DNA from: Pectobacterium actinidiae
GTDB taxonomy: Bacteria > Pseudomonadota > Gammaproteobacteria > Enterobacterales > Enterobacteriaceae
DNA: 64,000 bases
Direction of reading: 5' to 3'
NCBI RefSeq assembly: GCF_000803315.1
Contig: NZ_JRMH01000001.1
Location: forward strand, 2,666,001-2,730,000
Positions 31,495 through 40,686 of this stretch are shown piece by piece. Position 1 is the first letter of the stretch, and every line of letters starts with the position of its first letter. The notes beneath the pieces were generated by a model that saw nothing but the letters and a program-made list of their open reading frames with translations, was not told where the DNA came from and made no database searches. Made by a program: the position numbers and the translations under genes.

Positions 31495-32085
31495 CTACCG
31501 CGACTTGACTAATAGCCCACGCAGCAGCAATTCCAGCGCGGCAACGCCTTGTGTCAGCCGCGCATTGCCCTCCTCACCCTCCGCAATCCAGAACGCCGCT
31601 TCAGCCAGACTGCCGTAGATTAACGATGCCAGCGCCTGTGGATCGACATCCGCTACCACGCCCTGTCGGATAAGGTTATCGATCAGCCGCTGCATCGACT
31701 CAACGCAATGGCGCTGTGAATCCGGCGATGCGCCCCCCAAAACAGCCCGGGCATCGCGCAGCACAATACGCTGAATCTCTGGCTCCCGCGCCATTTCCAG
31801 ATAGGCGCGGCAGCGACGCTGAAAGCCTTCCCAGGCATCTTCAGCAGTATCGGAGATGGCTTGCAGTCGTTCATCCATCTCGGCATCGATCTGTTCCACC
31901 ACGGCTGCCAATAATCCTTTCTTGTCACCGAAGTGGTGATAAAGCGCCCCACGGGTCAGGCTCGCCTGCGCAGTGAGATCGTCCATTGAGGTGTCAGCAT
32001 AACCGCGTTCGCTAAAGACCTTACGGGCGGTCGCCAGCAACGTAGTGCGGGTTTCTTCCATTTCAGCACGGGTACGACGAACCAT
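31495..32085 (-). CDS. TetR-family transcriptional repressor
   Basis: 196-aa repressor. N-terminal HTH (about 8-55; ARKVFSERGYADTSMDDLTAQASLTRGALYHHFGDKKGL) is the classic TetR type, and the C-terminal helical domain is of the AcrR-like ligand-binding class. AAGGA seven bases before the ATG at 32085 supports this start. It diverges from two tandem MFS transporter genes across a region with repeated CATAC-N5-GTATG palindromes, which are its likely operators. Ligand unknown; probably a toxic compound exported by the pumps. Confidence 0.9.
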   Translation of the reverse strand: MVRRTRAEMEETRTTLLATARKVFSERGYADTSMDDLTAQASLTRGALYHHFGDKKGLLAAVVEQIDAEMDERLQAISDTAEDAWEGFQRRCRAYLEMAREPEIQRIVLRDARAVLGGASPDSQRHCVESMQRLIDNLIRQGVVADVDPQALASLIYGSLAEAAFWIAEGEEGNARLTQGVAALELLLRGLLVKSR

Positions 32086-32098
32086 CGACACATCCTTA

Positions 32099-32167
32099 CA
32101 TACACACCGTATGATTATTTACATTCAATCCGTATGAATATATGCTTTTATTCATACGCTCTGTATG
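32099..32167. promoter_or_regulatory. Operator cluster between tetR-type and MFS genes
   Basis: Two copies of CATAC-N5-GTATG are present: 32099-32113 (spacer ACACC) and 32153-32167 (spacer GCTCT). Between them CGTATGAAT (32131-32139) and ATTCATACG (32150-32158) form a third inverted repeat. Such symmetric sites in a TetR/MFS divergent promoter are very likely the repressor's binding sites. Confidence 0.7.
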
Positions 32168-32220
32168 TATTGTCGCTGTGCCACCGCGCGGTGGCAAGTG
32201 GATTCACTTTGGAGAATGAG

Positions 32221-33429
32221 ATGCTCAATCCTTATCGAGAACTTTTCACCGCACCCGGCACCAAGGGCTTTGCACTGTCTGGCCTGCTGGCGCGCATTCC
32301 GCTGCCCATGACGGGTATTGGCATTATCACTATGCTGTCGCAACTGCGCGGCAGCTATGCACTCGCGGGTGCCGTGTCCGCCACCTTTGTGCTGACCTAC
32401 GCGCTACTGTCACCGCAGACCTCTCGTCTGGTTGATCGCCACGGGCAAGGCCGCGTGCTACCGATTGCAACCGCCGTCAGCGCGATCGGTATGCTGCTTC
32501 TGATCACCAGCACCTGGTGGCAAGCGCCTGACTGGAGCTTATTCATCGGTGCCTTACTGGCGGGTTTCATGCCCAGCATATCCGCGATGGTAAGAGCACG
32601 CTGGACAGCAATCTATCGCGGCCAGCCTCGCTTGCAGACGGCTTACTCGCTGGAGACGGTGCTCGATGAAGTCACTTTTATCGCCGCGCCTCCACTGGCT
32701 ATCGGGCTGTCCGTCGCAGTGTTTCCTCAGGCTGGCCCGCTGGCAGCGGCACTCTTGCTGATTATTGGCGTGTTTGCTCTGGTGACACAGCGCGGTACGG
32801 AACCACCAGTAGAAGCGCAGGATGTCAGCACGGATCGTTCGGGGTCGGTGATCAAACAGACGAACGTGCGTTTGTTGGCGCTGTTGCTGGTCGCAATGGG
32901 CGTCATCGTGGGCACCGTGGATATCGTCAGCGTGGCCTTCGCCGAACAGCATGGGCAGCCTGCTGCGGCCAGTCTGGTGTTGTCGGCTTATGCGGTCGGT
33001 TCCTGTCTGGCCGGGCTGGTGTTCGGCGCTCTCAAGCTGCGAACCGCATTGCACCAATTGCTGTTGCTGGGCGGCTTGGCAACGGCAGCAACCACGTTGC
33101 CTCTATTGCTGGTTGGCAGCATTCCGACACTGGCTGCGGCCGTGCTGATCGCCGGGCTGTTCTTCGCCCCCACCATGATCGTGGCCATGTCGCTGGTCGA
33201 ACGTCTGGTTCCCGAACATCGCCTGACCGAAGGCATGACCTGGCTGCTGGCAGGGTTGAATGTCGGCGTGGCGCTGGGCGCAGCGGTATCAGGCCACGTT
33301 GTCGATGAGGGCGGTGCTCGAGCCGGATTTGCCGTGGCGCTGGGCGCTGGCGTACTAGTGCTGCTGGTCGCGCTATGGGGGTACCAGCGTTTTCGGGCAC
33401 ATGCCTCTTCTCTTCTCCATGTCGCTTGA
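32221..33429 (+). CDS. MFS transporter, putative drug/metabolite exporter
   Basis: 402-aa major facilitator with about 12 hydrophobic helices. The start MLNPYRELFTAPGTKGFALSGLLARIPLPMTGIGI and the motif-A-like SRLVDRHGQGRVLP loop place it in the MFS. SD GGAG precedes the ATG at 32221; in-frame codons from 32134 lie inside the operator region. It is 37 bp upstream of a second MFS gene and is probably co-transcribed with it. Substrate unknown; control by a TetR-type repressor suggests efflux. Confidence 0.85.
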   Translation: MLNPYRELFTAPGTKGFALSGLLARIPLPMTGIGIITMLSQLRGSYALAGAVSATFVLTYALLSPQTSRLVDRHGQGRVLPIATAVSAIGMLLLITSTWWQAPDWSLFIGALLAGFMPSISAMVRARWTAIYRGQPRLQTAYSLETVLDEVTFIAAPPLAIGLSVAVFPQAGPLAAALLLIIGVFALVTQRGTEPPVEAQDVSTDRSGSVIKQTNVRLLALLLVAMGVIVGTVDIVSVAFAEQHGQPAAASLVLSAYAVGSCLAGLVFGALKLRTALHQLLLLGGLATAATTLPLLLVGSIPTLAAAVLIAGLFFAPTMIVAMSLVERLVPEHRLTEGMTWLLAGLNVGVALGAAVSGHVVDEGGARAGFAVALGAGVLVLLVALWGYQRFRAHASSLLHVA

Positions 33430-33466
33430 CGGTTAAACCGCTTGTGCCCCCTATTAGGACTGAACC

Positions 33467-34660
33467 ATGAATACGTCTTCCTCTATCCCTACAGGTGCTG
33501 CTGCACAGCCTCTCTGGCTGGCCGTCGTCGCCGTTGGTCTTGCGACCTTCTCGGTGGTCACGACGGAAATGCTTCCAGTCGGCTTGTTAACCGCGATTGC
33601 CGATACGCTACAGACCTCTACCGGAACCGCTGGCCTGATGGTTTCGCTGCCTGCACTGTTAGCCGCGTTATTCGCCCCACTCGTGGTAATCGCATCCGGC
33701 GGTATGGATAGACGCAGGATCCTATGTGGACTGCTGACGCTGCTGGTTATCGCCAACATTGCCTCGGCACTGGCACCGGACATCGGTTGGATGCTGGCGG
33801 CACGCGTGCTGGTCGGTTTTTGCATGGGTGGCATCTGGGCGATTGCCGGCGGTCTGGCGGCCCGACTCGTTCCCGAGCACGCCATCGGCTTGGCGACATC
33901 TATCATCTTTGGCGGTGTCGCGGCGGCATCGGTACTGGGTGTGCCGTTCGGCGCACTGATCGGCGATCTCGCCGGATGGCGCTGGGCCTTCGGCTGCATG
34001 GCTGTCTTTAGCGGGCTGGTGCTAGTGCTTCACCTCGCGGTTATTCCTGCCTTGCCCGTCGCCCATTCCGTCCCCCTACGCCAGTTCGGCGAGCAGTTGA
34101 TCAACCGTAAACTGCAAGCCGGGTTAATCCTGACGCTGTTGCTGGTAGCCGGACACTTCATGGCTTTTACCTTCGTGCGACCGCTGCTGCTATCGGTATC
34201 AGGGTTCGATGCGCGATGGATCAGCGCATTGCTGTTCGCCTATGGCTTGGCAGGCATCATCGGTAATTTTCTGGCGGGCATCATCGCAGCGCGACGTACG
34301 CCGTTAACCTTGATGACAATCGCGTTGGGGCTGTTGTTGACTCCGATACTTTTCCTGACCGTCGGTGACTCACATTTCGGCGGCGGTATAGTGCTGCTCG
34401 TCTGGGGATTAGCCTACGGCGGCGTGTCTGTCGGTTTGATGACGTGGATGATGAAGGTCGCGCCACGCGCCGTGGAGATGGCCTCCGCGCTGTATGTTGG
34501 CGTTTTCAACGTTGGTATCGCGCTTGGGTCATGGGTAGGCGGTCAGATAGTCGATAGCTCTGGCCTGATTACGACGCTTTGGCTGGCCGCTGGATTTGCA
34601 GCTGTCGCCTTACTGTTATCGTTGAGCATGAAACTGGCTGAAAGCAGGAAGATCGTATAA
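33467..34660 (+). CDS. MFS transporter, DHA1-type (AraJ/NepI-like) exporter
   Basis: 397-aa major facilitator with 12 predicted helices. The TM1 region ATFSVVTTEMLPVGLLTAIAD and the GGMDRRRIL loop are typical of the DHA1 sugar/nucleoside/drug efflux group (YdhP, NepI, AraJ). AGGAC lies before the ATG. Together with the preceding MFS gene it forms a two-pump operon ending in a strong terminator. Two adjacent MFS genes from different subfamilies under one TetR regulator are unusual. Substrate unknown. Confidence 0.85.
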   Translation: MNTSSSIPTGAAAQPLWLAVVAVGLATFSVVTTEMLPVGLLTAIADTLQTSTGTAGLMVSLPALLAALFAPLVVIASGGMDRRRILCGLLTLLVIANIASALAPDIGWMLAARVLVGFCMGGIWAIAGGLAARLVPEHAIGLATSIIFGGVAAASVLGVPFGALIGDLAGWRWAFGCMAVFSGLVLVLHLAVIPALPVAHSVPLRQFGEQLINRKLQAGLILTLLLVAGHFMAFTFVRPLLLSVSGFDARWISALLFAYGLAGIIGNFLAGIIAARRTPLTLMTIALGLLLTPILFLTVGDSHFGGGIVLLVWGLAYGGVSVGLMTWMMKVAPRAVEMASALYVGVFNVGIALGSWVGGQIVDSSGLITTLWLAAGFAAVALLLSLSMKLAESRKIV

Positions 34661-34664
34661 TGAA

Positions 34665-34702
34665 AAAACCGCGAGCACCTTCTTTAGGTGGCTCGCGGTT
34701 TT
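34665..34702 (+). terminator. Terminator of the double MFS operon
   Basis: AAAACCGCGAGC (34665-34676) pairs with GCTCGCGGTTTT (34691-34702), and the stem is extended by ACCT/AGGT. A T-rich end gives a strong intrinsic terminator; on the other strand it could also serve ycfJ. Confidence 0.85.
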
Positions 34703-34743
34703 TAGAGATGGTGTCAGCGCAAAACCGTAGACGTTCGGATCAG

Positions 34744-35283
34744 TTAACTCTGCTGATTCAGAATTAATTGCCCATTTCGATCTACTGGAATTTGTGTACC
34801 AGGATCGCGATCCATGCGGATTTTACCCTGCTGGTCGCCGATTTTATAGGTGACATCATAACCCAGAACTTTTTGTGATTTGTCGTACACCGTCTGACAG
34901 CGCTGTTGCTGCGTCGTGTACGTATCATTTTCCTGCATGCCGCTTTGTACACGGTTGCCCGCATAGCCGCCAGCCAGTGCACCCGCTACCGTTGCGACAT
35001 CTTTACCGCGACCGCCACCGAACTGGTGCCCCAGAACACCACCCGCTACTGCACCCAGTACCGAGCCAGCAATCTGGTTTTCATCCTGCACCGGACGACG
35101 ATGTGTCACGCTCACATTACGGCACTCCTGACGAGGCGTTTTGACCGTTTCTTTTATTGGTGTTGCTGTTAGCACCTGTGCAAACTGAGGTTTAGAGGAA
35201 AAGACATCCATACTCGCCACCGCCGCCACACCCAATGCCGCAGCCACACCAATACCTACACCCGCTAACATTGATTTGTTCAC
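34744..35283 (-). CDS. ycfJ: Glycine-zipper 2TM domain protein YcfJ
   Basis: 179-aa envelope protein, identical in length to E. coli YcfJ. It starts with a GTG (GTG AAC AAA) preceded by GGAGG; the reading frame extends ten codons further upstream without support. N-terminal membrane/signal segment (MLAGVGIGVAAALGVAAVASM), conserved TPIKETVKTPRQECRNV, then a glycine zipper (GSVLGAVAGGVLGHQFGGG, AGALAGGYAGN) and the tail KIRMDRDPGTQIPVD. Function is not firmly established; linked to stress and biofilm in E. coli. Confidence 0.92.
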   Translation of the reverse strand: MNKSMLAGVGIGVAAALGVAAVASMDVFSSKPQFAQVLTATPIKETVKTPRQECRNVSVTHRRPVQDENQIAGSVLGAVAGGVLGHQFGGGRGKDVATVAGALAGGYAGNRVQSGMQENDTYTTQQQRCQTVYDKSQKVLGYDVTYKIGDQQGKIRMDRDPGTQIPVDRNGQLILNQQS

Positions 35284-35752
35284 AGGATACCTCCCGAATC
35301 TATTCTCACGCATTCCCCACCTGCAACCCTGGCGTAAACCTTGTTTTACGCCAACTCGCGTTTAACGCGATGAATCCGATGGTTCCTTCTGAATATCAGC
35401 ATTCAGAATTTTCGGCGTGCGTGCTACGCCATCTGTAAACAGTGGAAAGTCTGCACAATGTTTCACGCTCTCGCAATAAGACTAATTAACCAAAACTGTC
35501 AGATTCGTAACATAAAACTGCCATTTGGGAATTATCTTAACTGGAATTGCTAATAGGACGACATTTTATACTGTTATTCCAGCAAGATGCTCAACGGCAT
35601 GACAAGCAAAAGTCCCGCACAGGAAAGGAGCCTTATTAAGGCATTGAGGGGAAGAGAAGAATATTTCCAAAGCATCCAAACTGGCGATGACAAAAAATAC
35701 GGGCACGAAATAGCGTTCATGCCCGTATCATAAAGATGTCAGCAACGATGGA
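35284..35752. other. 469-bp intergenic region between ycfJ and ndh
   Basis: Holds the ycfJ promoter region on the right-hand side of that gene and the ndh terminator on the other end. It contains a perfect hairpin TTCTGAAT (35387-35394)/ATTCAGAA (35401-35408) followed by TTTTC, and the palindrome CGCGTTTAACGCG near 35357-35369. No convincing ORF or RNA gene was recognised. Confidence 0.4.
35697..35728 (-). terminator. Terminator of ndh
   Basis: ATACGGGCA (35697-35705 on the plus strand) pairs perfectly with TGCCCGTAT (35720-35728). Read leftward it is followed by a T-run (plus-strand AAAAAA just left), a strong intrinsic terminator 25 bp after the ndh stop. Confidence 0.85.
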
Positions 35753-37057
35753 TTAATGCAGTTTCAGACGCGGGCGAATCACACGATTGATCCCACCGAC
35801 CAGCATCATCAAGCCTGTTTTAACATAGCCATGCAGAGCAACCTGGTGCATGCGATAGAGAGAGATATACACGAAACGTGCAATCCGCCCTTCTACCATG
35901 ACGGAACCGCGCATCAGATTCCCCATCAGGCTGCCAACCGTACTGAATTTAGACAGCGAAACCAGCGAACCGTGATCTTTATAGACGTAAGGTTTCAACG
36001 TTTGCCCGTTCAGCAAGGCGATGATATTGCTGTGGCAACGTGATGCCATCTGGTGGGCCGCCTGTGCGCGCGGTGGTACGAAGCCGCCGCCTTCCTGCGG
36101 GCAGGAGGCACAGTCGCCAATGGCGAAAATGTTGGGATCGCGCGTCGTCTGCAACGTCGGCTCAACCACCAGCTGGTTAATCCGGTTCGTTTCCAGACCT
36201 GCAATCTCTTTCATCGCATCCGGTGCTTTGATGCCCGCTGCCCAAACCATCAGGTCGGCGTCGATAAATTCACCGTCCTTGGTATTCAGACCGCCACGTT
36301 CTGCGCTGGTCACCATGGTTTTCGTCAGCACACGGACGCCAATGTTGTTCAGCTCGTGATGTGCCGCCGCTGAAATACGCGGCGGCAGCGCAGGCAGAAT
36401 ACGCTCGCCCGCTTCCACCAACGTCACATTCAGCGTTTGGTTATCCAGCCCGTCAAAGCCGTAGCTATGCAGCTGTTTCACCGCGTTATGTAATTCCGCA
36501 GACAGCTCAACCCCTGTCGCACCGCCACCCACAATCGCGATGTTCACGCGCTCTTTTTCTTCCTGATTTGCCGTGAATTTCAGGAACAAATTCAGCATTT
36601 CATTATGGAAACGGCGGGCTTGTTTCGGGTTATCCAGGAAAATACAGTGATCTTTCACGCCCGGCGTACCGAAGTCATTTGAGGCACTGCCTAATGCCAC
36701 CACCAAAATGTCATACGGGATACGACGCGCTGCAACCAGCACATCGCCTTGCTCGTCACACACTTCAGCCAGTTGAATCTGCTGCTGTTCACGATCGATA
36801 TCCGTCAACATGCCCAGTTGGAACTGGAAATAGTGATTGCGGGCATGCGCCAGATAGCTCAGCGCATCCATATCGTCGTCCAGCGAGCCGGTTGCCACTT
36901 CATGCAGCAACGGTTTCCACAGATGGCTGTGGTTGCGATCCACCAGCGTGATCTCCGCTTTTTTCTTGCGTCCTAGCTTGTGACCCAAACTTGTTGCAAG
37001 TTCAAGTCCGCCAGCTCCCCCGCCGACAATAACAATTTTTTTGGTTGGTGATGTCAA
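35753..37057 (-). CDS. ndh: NADH:quinone oxidoreductase, type II (NDH-2)
   Basis: 434-aa membrane-associated flavoprotein, the same length as E. coli Ndh, that oxidises NADH to reduce quinone without pumping protons. FAD-binding [18 protein letters not shown] at the N-terminus, NADH-binding [17 protein letters not shown] in the middle, [29 protein letters not shown] near the FAD/quinone site, and a C-terminal amphipathic membrane-binding region. The start codon is TTG, with GGGGG upstream; a TTG start fits the [13 protein letters not shown] alignment. A perfect FNR box upstream predicts anaerobic repression. Confidence 0.95.
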   Translation of the reverse strand: MTSPTKKIVIVGGGAGGLELATSLGHKLGRKKKAEITLVDRNHSHLWKPLLHEVATGSLDDDMDALSYLAHARNHYFQFQLGMLTDIDREQQQIQLAEVCDEQGDVLVAARRIPYDILVVALGSASNDFGTPGVKDHCIFLDNPKQARRFHNEMLNLFLKFTANQEEKERVNIAIVGGGATGVELSAELHNAVKQLHSYGFDGLDNQTLNVTLVEAGERILPALPPRISAAAHHELNNIGVRVLTKTMVTSAERGGLNTKDGEFIDADLMVWAAGIKAPDAMKEIAGLETNRINQLVVEPTLQTTRDPNIFAIGDCASCPQEGGGFVPPRAQAAHQMASRCHSNIIALLNGQTLKPYVYKDHGSLVSLSKFSTVGSLMGNLMRGSVMVEGRIARFVYISLYRMHQVALHGYVKTGLMMLVGGINRVIRPRLKLH

Positions 37058-37422
37058 AATGACCCCCTAAAATGTGAACCAATCGTTAATAAAGAGTAAA
37101 GAATAATATCCTTATATAACATAGGGTTCGCGTAAGTTAAGCCTGATATCTGCTGCAAGAATAGCACGCTAGGTTATTTGGTCATACCAAAATTGATATA
37201 TATCAATTTATTTTGTCGGGCAGATTTTTAGCAAGAAAATTCCATTTTTATTTCAGTGTATTAGCGGAAATCTACGCGAAGAGAAAATGCTGAATCGTGC
37301 GCATCTGCGCCGCTGGATGAAATAAGAAAAGTACATAAACTACGTCATTCCTCCTGATTCCCCGCCAAAAAGATATCAGAAGGAACGACAGCAGCCATTA
37401 GCAGAACATTGCTAACGCAGAG
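37058..37422. other. Intergenic region ycfP-ndh with ndh control region
   Basis: 365 bp between ycfP (leftward, ending at 37423) and ndh. It carries the ndh promoter area and FNR box, is AT-rich near ndh, and shows no further gene that I can support. Confidence 0.4.
37193..37206. promoter_or_regulatory. FNR box upstream of ndh
   Basis: TTGATATATATCAA is an exact match to the FNR consensus TTGAT-N4-ATCAA, 136 bp before the ndh start codon. E. coli ndh is repressed by FNR, so the same control is expected here. Confidence 0.85.
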
Positions 37423-37965
37423 TTAACCGAGCGTTTTGAAGGCTTTTATTCGCTGCAAATGGGGGGAGATGCTTTTGAATTTATGCGTCTGAATATCGTC
37501 CCAGACGATCTCGTAATACGTTCCCAACGTCTGCGCGCTACGCTGGCTGTCCAGCATTTCATCCTGACGAGAGAGCATCACCAAGCAGCGATCGCGGTTC
37601 TTTTCACGAAAGTTCGCCACGCACTTCGTGGCGATATCCAGATACTCTTCCGGGCGATCGATTTTCCCGCTCATGTTTTCCTGCGGGAAAAGGTTAGGGT
37701 TGACGATGACTTGTCGTATATCACACAGGAAACCGACCCGTTCGGCCCAGAATCCCCCCAACCCTACGCCACAGATCAGCGGACGATCGTCATCAGATTG
37801 CTGAATCGTCTTATCCACCTGCTTGAGCAGATGTTGCATATCATGGCGCGGATGCAGCGTGCTATAGCTAATCAGCCGAACATCTTCATCAATAAACTGA
37901 AGCTGCATGACCTTTTCATGGTTACCGGGGCTGGTCGAGTCAAAACCGTGTAAATAGATAATCAT
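37423..37965 (-). CDS. ycfP: YcfP, esterase-like alpha/beta-hydrolase of the UPF0227 family
   Basis: 180-aa protein with a small alpha/beta-hydrolase-like fold: [18 protein letters not shown] at the start, and [16 protein letters not shown], where the nucleophile elbow has Gly instead of Ser (G-x-G-x-G), so ester hydrolysis is doubtful. The function is unproven. It sits downstream of nagZ on the same strand with a 28-bp gap, the conserved E. coli order. Confidence 0.92.
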   Translation of the reverse strand: MIIYLHGFDSTSPGNHEKVMQLQFIDEDVRLISYSTLHPRHDMQHLLKQVDKTIQQSDDDRPLICGVGLGGFWAERVGFLCDIRQVIVNPNLFPQENMSGKIDRPEEYLDIATKCVANFREKNRDRCLVMLSRQDEMLDSQRSAQTLGTYYEIVWDDIQTHKFKSISPHLQRIKAFKTLG

Positions 37966-37993
37966 CTTTCATCCTCACCGCAGACTGAATTGC

Positions 37994-39022
37994 CTATTTC
38001 TCGCCATTTTTATGCGCCTGCCAACGCTCGCTGAGTAATGTGAGCGCCTGATTAGCCTGCTTCCAGCGTGGCGAATCCAGCAGTTCCCGACGAGAAAACG
38101 AACCCTGATGATATAAGCGCGTCAGTTGCTCCGCTTTGACCGGGGACAGGTTATCTAGCACGCTGACCGCCCCTTCCCGATGGTTACAGACCAGAATCAT
38201 GTCACATCCTGCCTGCAACGCCGCCTGCGCCCGTTCGGGATAGCTGCCCATCACGGCGGCTCCTTCCATCGAGAGATCGTCAGAGAAAATAATGCCATCA
38301 AAACCTAACTCTTCACGCAGCACCGTTTTAAGCCAATAGGACGAACCACTGGCCGGACGCGGATCCGCCTCCGTGTAAATCACATGGGCAGGCATGATCG
38401 CATCCAACTGCTGGCGCTGGATCAGCGCTTTAAAAATCAGCATGTCGTGTGCGCGAATCTCCGCAAGCGGGCGTGGATCGCGCGGCGTTTCTTTATGCGA
38501 GTCAGCGCTGACCGCGCCGTGGCCGGGAAAATGCTTACCCGTGACCTTCATGCCCGCACTATGCATGCCGCGAATAAAACTCTGCGCCACCGCCAACGCC
38601 GTCTCTGGATTGGCATGAAACGAACGCTCACCAATCGCCGCACTCTGGTGGCCGATATCCAGCACCGGCGCAAAGCTAATATCGATATCCATCGCGATCA
38701 TTTCCGCCGCCATCAGCCAGCCGCCTTCTTCCGCCAAACGCAGGGCTTCTGATTCGCTATTTAATGCCGCAAACGCCTGCGCGGCAGGCAGACGGGTAAA
38801 TCCGTCACGAAAACGCTGAACGCGTCCCCCTTCCTGATCCACGGACACCACAAGGCGCTCGCGCGACGCCGCACGGATTTGACGCACCAGTTCGCGCAAC
38901 TGCGCCGCATCATGAAAATTACGGGTAAATAGAATAACGCCGCCAACCAGCGGGTGTTCCAGTACTTCACGATCTTCTGCATCCAGCTCATAGCTGGCGA
39001 CATCTAACATTACCGGACCCAC
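37994..39022 (-). CDS. nagZ: Beta-N-acetylhexosaminidase NagZ
   Basis: 342-aa cytoplasmic GH3 enzyme that removes GlcNAc from anhydromuropeptides in cell-wall recycling; its products can induce AmpC in bacteria with AmpR. It begins with a GTG ([21 protein letters not shown]). Motifs: [25 protein letters not shown] (the His/Asp dyad) and [10 protein letters not shown] with the nucleophile Asp. The GlcNAc formed is a substrate for NagK, also in this window. Confidence 0.95.
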   Translation of the reverse strand: MGPVMLDVASYELDAEDREVLEHPLVGGVILFTRNFHDAAQLRELVRQIRAASRERLVVSVDQEGGRVQRFRDGFTRLPAAQAFAALNSESEALRLAEEGGWLMAAEMIAMDIDISFAPVLDIGHQSAAIGERSFHANPETALAVAQSFIRGMHSAGMKVTGKHFPGHGAVSADSHKETPRDPRPLAEIRAHDMLIFKALIQRQQLDAIMPAHVIYTEADPRPASGSSYWLKTVLREELGFDGIIFSDDLSMEGAAVMGSYPERAQAALQAGCDMILVCNHREGAVSVLDNLSPVKAEQLTRLYHQGSFSRRELLDSPRWKQANQALTLLSERWQAHKNGEK

Positions 39023-39136
39023 AAAAACCTCATTCTTTAGAGTGTGCTGCTTAATAAAATGACCTTTACCACAAAAGCCAAACGGTCAGTCTAATGTTGG
39101 TCACTTACGTATGGATTTAGGGGGAAACACGATGAT

Positions 39137-39158
39137 GAGGCTCCCGCTGGGATGCCTC
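39137..39158. other. Stable hairpin between nagZ and thiK
   Basis: GAGGCTCCC (39137-39145) pairs with GGGATGCCTC (39149-39158), with one bulged base and a three-base loop, in the 196-bp gap between thiK and nagZ. Read leftward it is about 18 bp closer to nagZ than to thiK's stop, so it may be a partial terminator or mRNA-stability element. No T-run. Confidence 0.4.
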
Positions 39159-39218
39159 GCACCGTGGTAGCCCCCGGCATCTATCCCCTTTACGATCGGA
39201 ATTACACCGTCAGCCTGA

Positions 39219-40103
39219 CTAAAGCCTGTGGCCCAGCTGTAGCCGATGATATAGCGCGGGAATGTCCGCTAAAAACTCGGGGCTCTTCGTTTGCTGCCAG
39301 CGTAACTCAAACCACATCAATACCAGATAATCGACCCAGGGGAACCATCGCATCATCTGTTGCTGGAGGCGGCTCACGGAAAACCCTCGCTGATGCCGCT
39401 GGTAACTCTGTAGAAAATACGTTTGCGCCAGGCTTTCCATCTTGCTGGCTCGCGCAATAAACGCTAGTTCAAAGGCAATATCGCCATCTGAGGCGTATTC
39501 CCAGTCAATCAACACCGTTCCTTGTGGCGTAATCAGCAAGTTTTCAGCATGCACATCGAGATGAAGAGGAGCCAGTGCCAAAGGCGTCGGTAGCGCCGCA
39601 TGCTGAAAGTAATGATGGGCGCGCAACAACGCGGGCGAACGGCGTCGCGGATCCATCAACTGCCAGTGCTGTGCGAATAGCGTTTTGAGATCGAGAGGAT
39701 GGCCGCTACGCGGCTGGCAATGAAGCTGAGACAATATTCGCGTCACTTCACCATTAGCCAGCATCATCAGGAACTCATCAGAGGTGGCAATGCGCCCCGG
39801 CACCCACTCGACAATGAGCCAACCGTCACGCCACAGCAGCGGCCGTGGCGCGAGACCTATCGCCGACATCTGTCGCAGCAGAGCAAACTCGCGCTGGCGA
39901 TCGATGCCCATTTTCCGCTCGGTTGGTGATTGCCGACGCGCAAGCCATTCGATGCCTGTGCCACGGATACGCCAGCTTTTACTGCTCAGCCCGCCAACCA
40001 GCTCAAAGCGAAGATCCGCTATCTCCACGGCCGGGAAATATTTCTGGATCGTCACAGTCAGCTGTTGGTGGAGGCCTGCCTGCTTAATGCTGGACGGCGC
40101 CAT
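39219..40103 (-). CDS. thiK: Thiamine kinase
   Basis: 294-aa choline/aminoglycoside kinase-fold enzyme that phosphorylates thiamine in salvage. The Brenner-type motif APLHLDVHAENLLITPQGTVLIDWEYA gives catalytic Asp and Asn, and DWEYA the metal-binding Asp. The start ATG at 40103 lies inside the end of lpoB, giving a 20-bp overlap; a GTG at 40124 is an alternative. Position between lpoB and nagZ matches E. coli ycfN/thiK. Confidence 0.9.
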   Translation of the reverse strand: MAPSSIKQAGLHQQLTVTIQKYFPAVEIADLRFELVGGLSSKSWRIRGTGIEWLARRQSPTERKMGIDRQREFALLRQMSAIGLAPRPLLWRDGWLIVEWVPGRIATSDEFLMMLANGEVTRILSQLHCQPRSGHPLDLKTLFAQHWQLMDPRRRSPALLRAHHYFQHAALPTPLALAPLHLDVHAENLLITPQGTVLIDWEYASDGDIAFELAFIARASKMESLAQTYFLQSYQRHQRGFSVSRLQQQMMRWFPWVDYLVLMWFELRWQQTKSPEFLADIPALYHRLQLGHRL

Positions 40104-40665
40104 TGCCTGACCACACAATTTCACCGGTCTGCACCAGCATCAGTTGCATGTCGAGCTGTGGCGATTTCACATCACCACTGACGTCGCTGTACAGTACATA
40201 CTGCGCGCTGACATAGCGCGCCAGACCAATCGCCTTGCTGCGCGATCCTAAGCTATCGTCAACCGACAGGCCCAGCGTTTGTTTTGCGGCGGCCAGTTGC
40301 TCACGCGGCACCAGCGTAAACGCCTTACCGGAAGATAATGCGCTGTACAATGCCCCCGTCGCTTTCGCTATCGGCAGTGAACCATTGGTGTTATTTTTCA
40401 CACTATCTACCAGCAGGATGCTGCCCGGCGTGACGCCATCGGCTTTCAGCATTTGCGCCACCAGCGGATTGATGCTGGCTTCCCAGTTCAACGTCTGGAT
40501 TTTGGGCGGCTGTGGTACGGATTCCCCCGGTGGCGACGTTGGCGTAGTTGGCACTTGAGGCTCAACAGGCTCAATAGTCGCAGGTGGTTCGGTCGGTTCC
40601 GGCGGGCGGCTGGGACACCCTGTCAGAACCAATGCCGCCAGTATCACCCCTAGATACTTTTTCAT
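40084..40665 (-). CDS. lpoB: Penicillin-binding protein activator LpoB
   Basis: 193-aa outer-membrane lipoprotein that activates PBP1b. Lipobox LTGC (Cys17), then a Pro-rich linker (about 18-55; PPEPTEPPATIEPVEPQVP) that spans the periplasm, and a globular domain (LLVDSVKNNTNGSLPI, FTLVPREQLAAAKQTLGL). E. coli LpoB is similar in layout. Co-directional with ycfL upstream and thiK downstream. Confidence 0.95.
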   Translation of the reverse strand: MKKYLGVILAALVLTGCPSRPPEPTEPPATIEPVEPQVPTTPTSPPGESVPQPPKIQTLNWEASINPLVAQMLKADGVTPGSILLVDSVKNNTNGSLPIAKATGALYSALSSGKAFTLVPREQLAAAKQTLGLSVDDSLGSRSKAIGLARYVSAQYVLYSDVSGDVKSPQLDMQLMLVQTGEIVWSGNGAVQH

Positions 40666-40686
40666 ATTTTCTCTCTCTGCACAGCA

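Noticed and set aside
32134..32220. N-terminal extension of the first MFS gene
   Set aside because: It runs through the operator palindromes, is unconserved and lacks an SD; GGAG precedes the ATG at 32221.
39120..39218. Thiamine (TPP) riboswitch near thiK
   Set aside because: The gap lies downstream of thiK and the conserved CTGAGA and ACCTGAT thi-box elements are absent.
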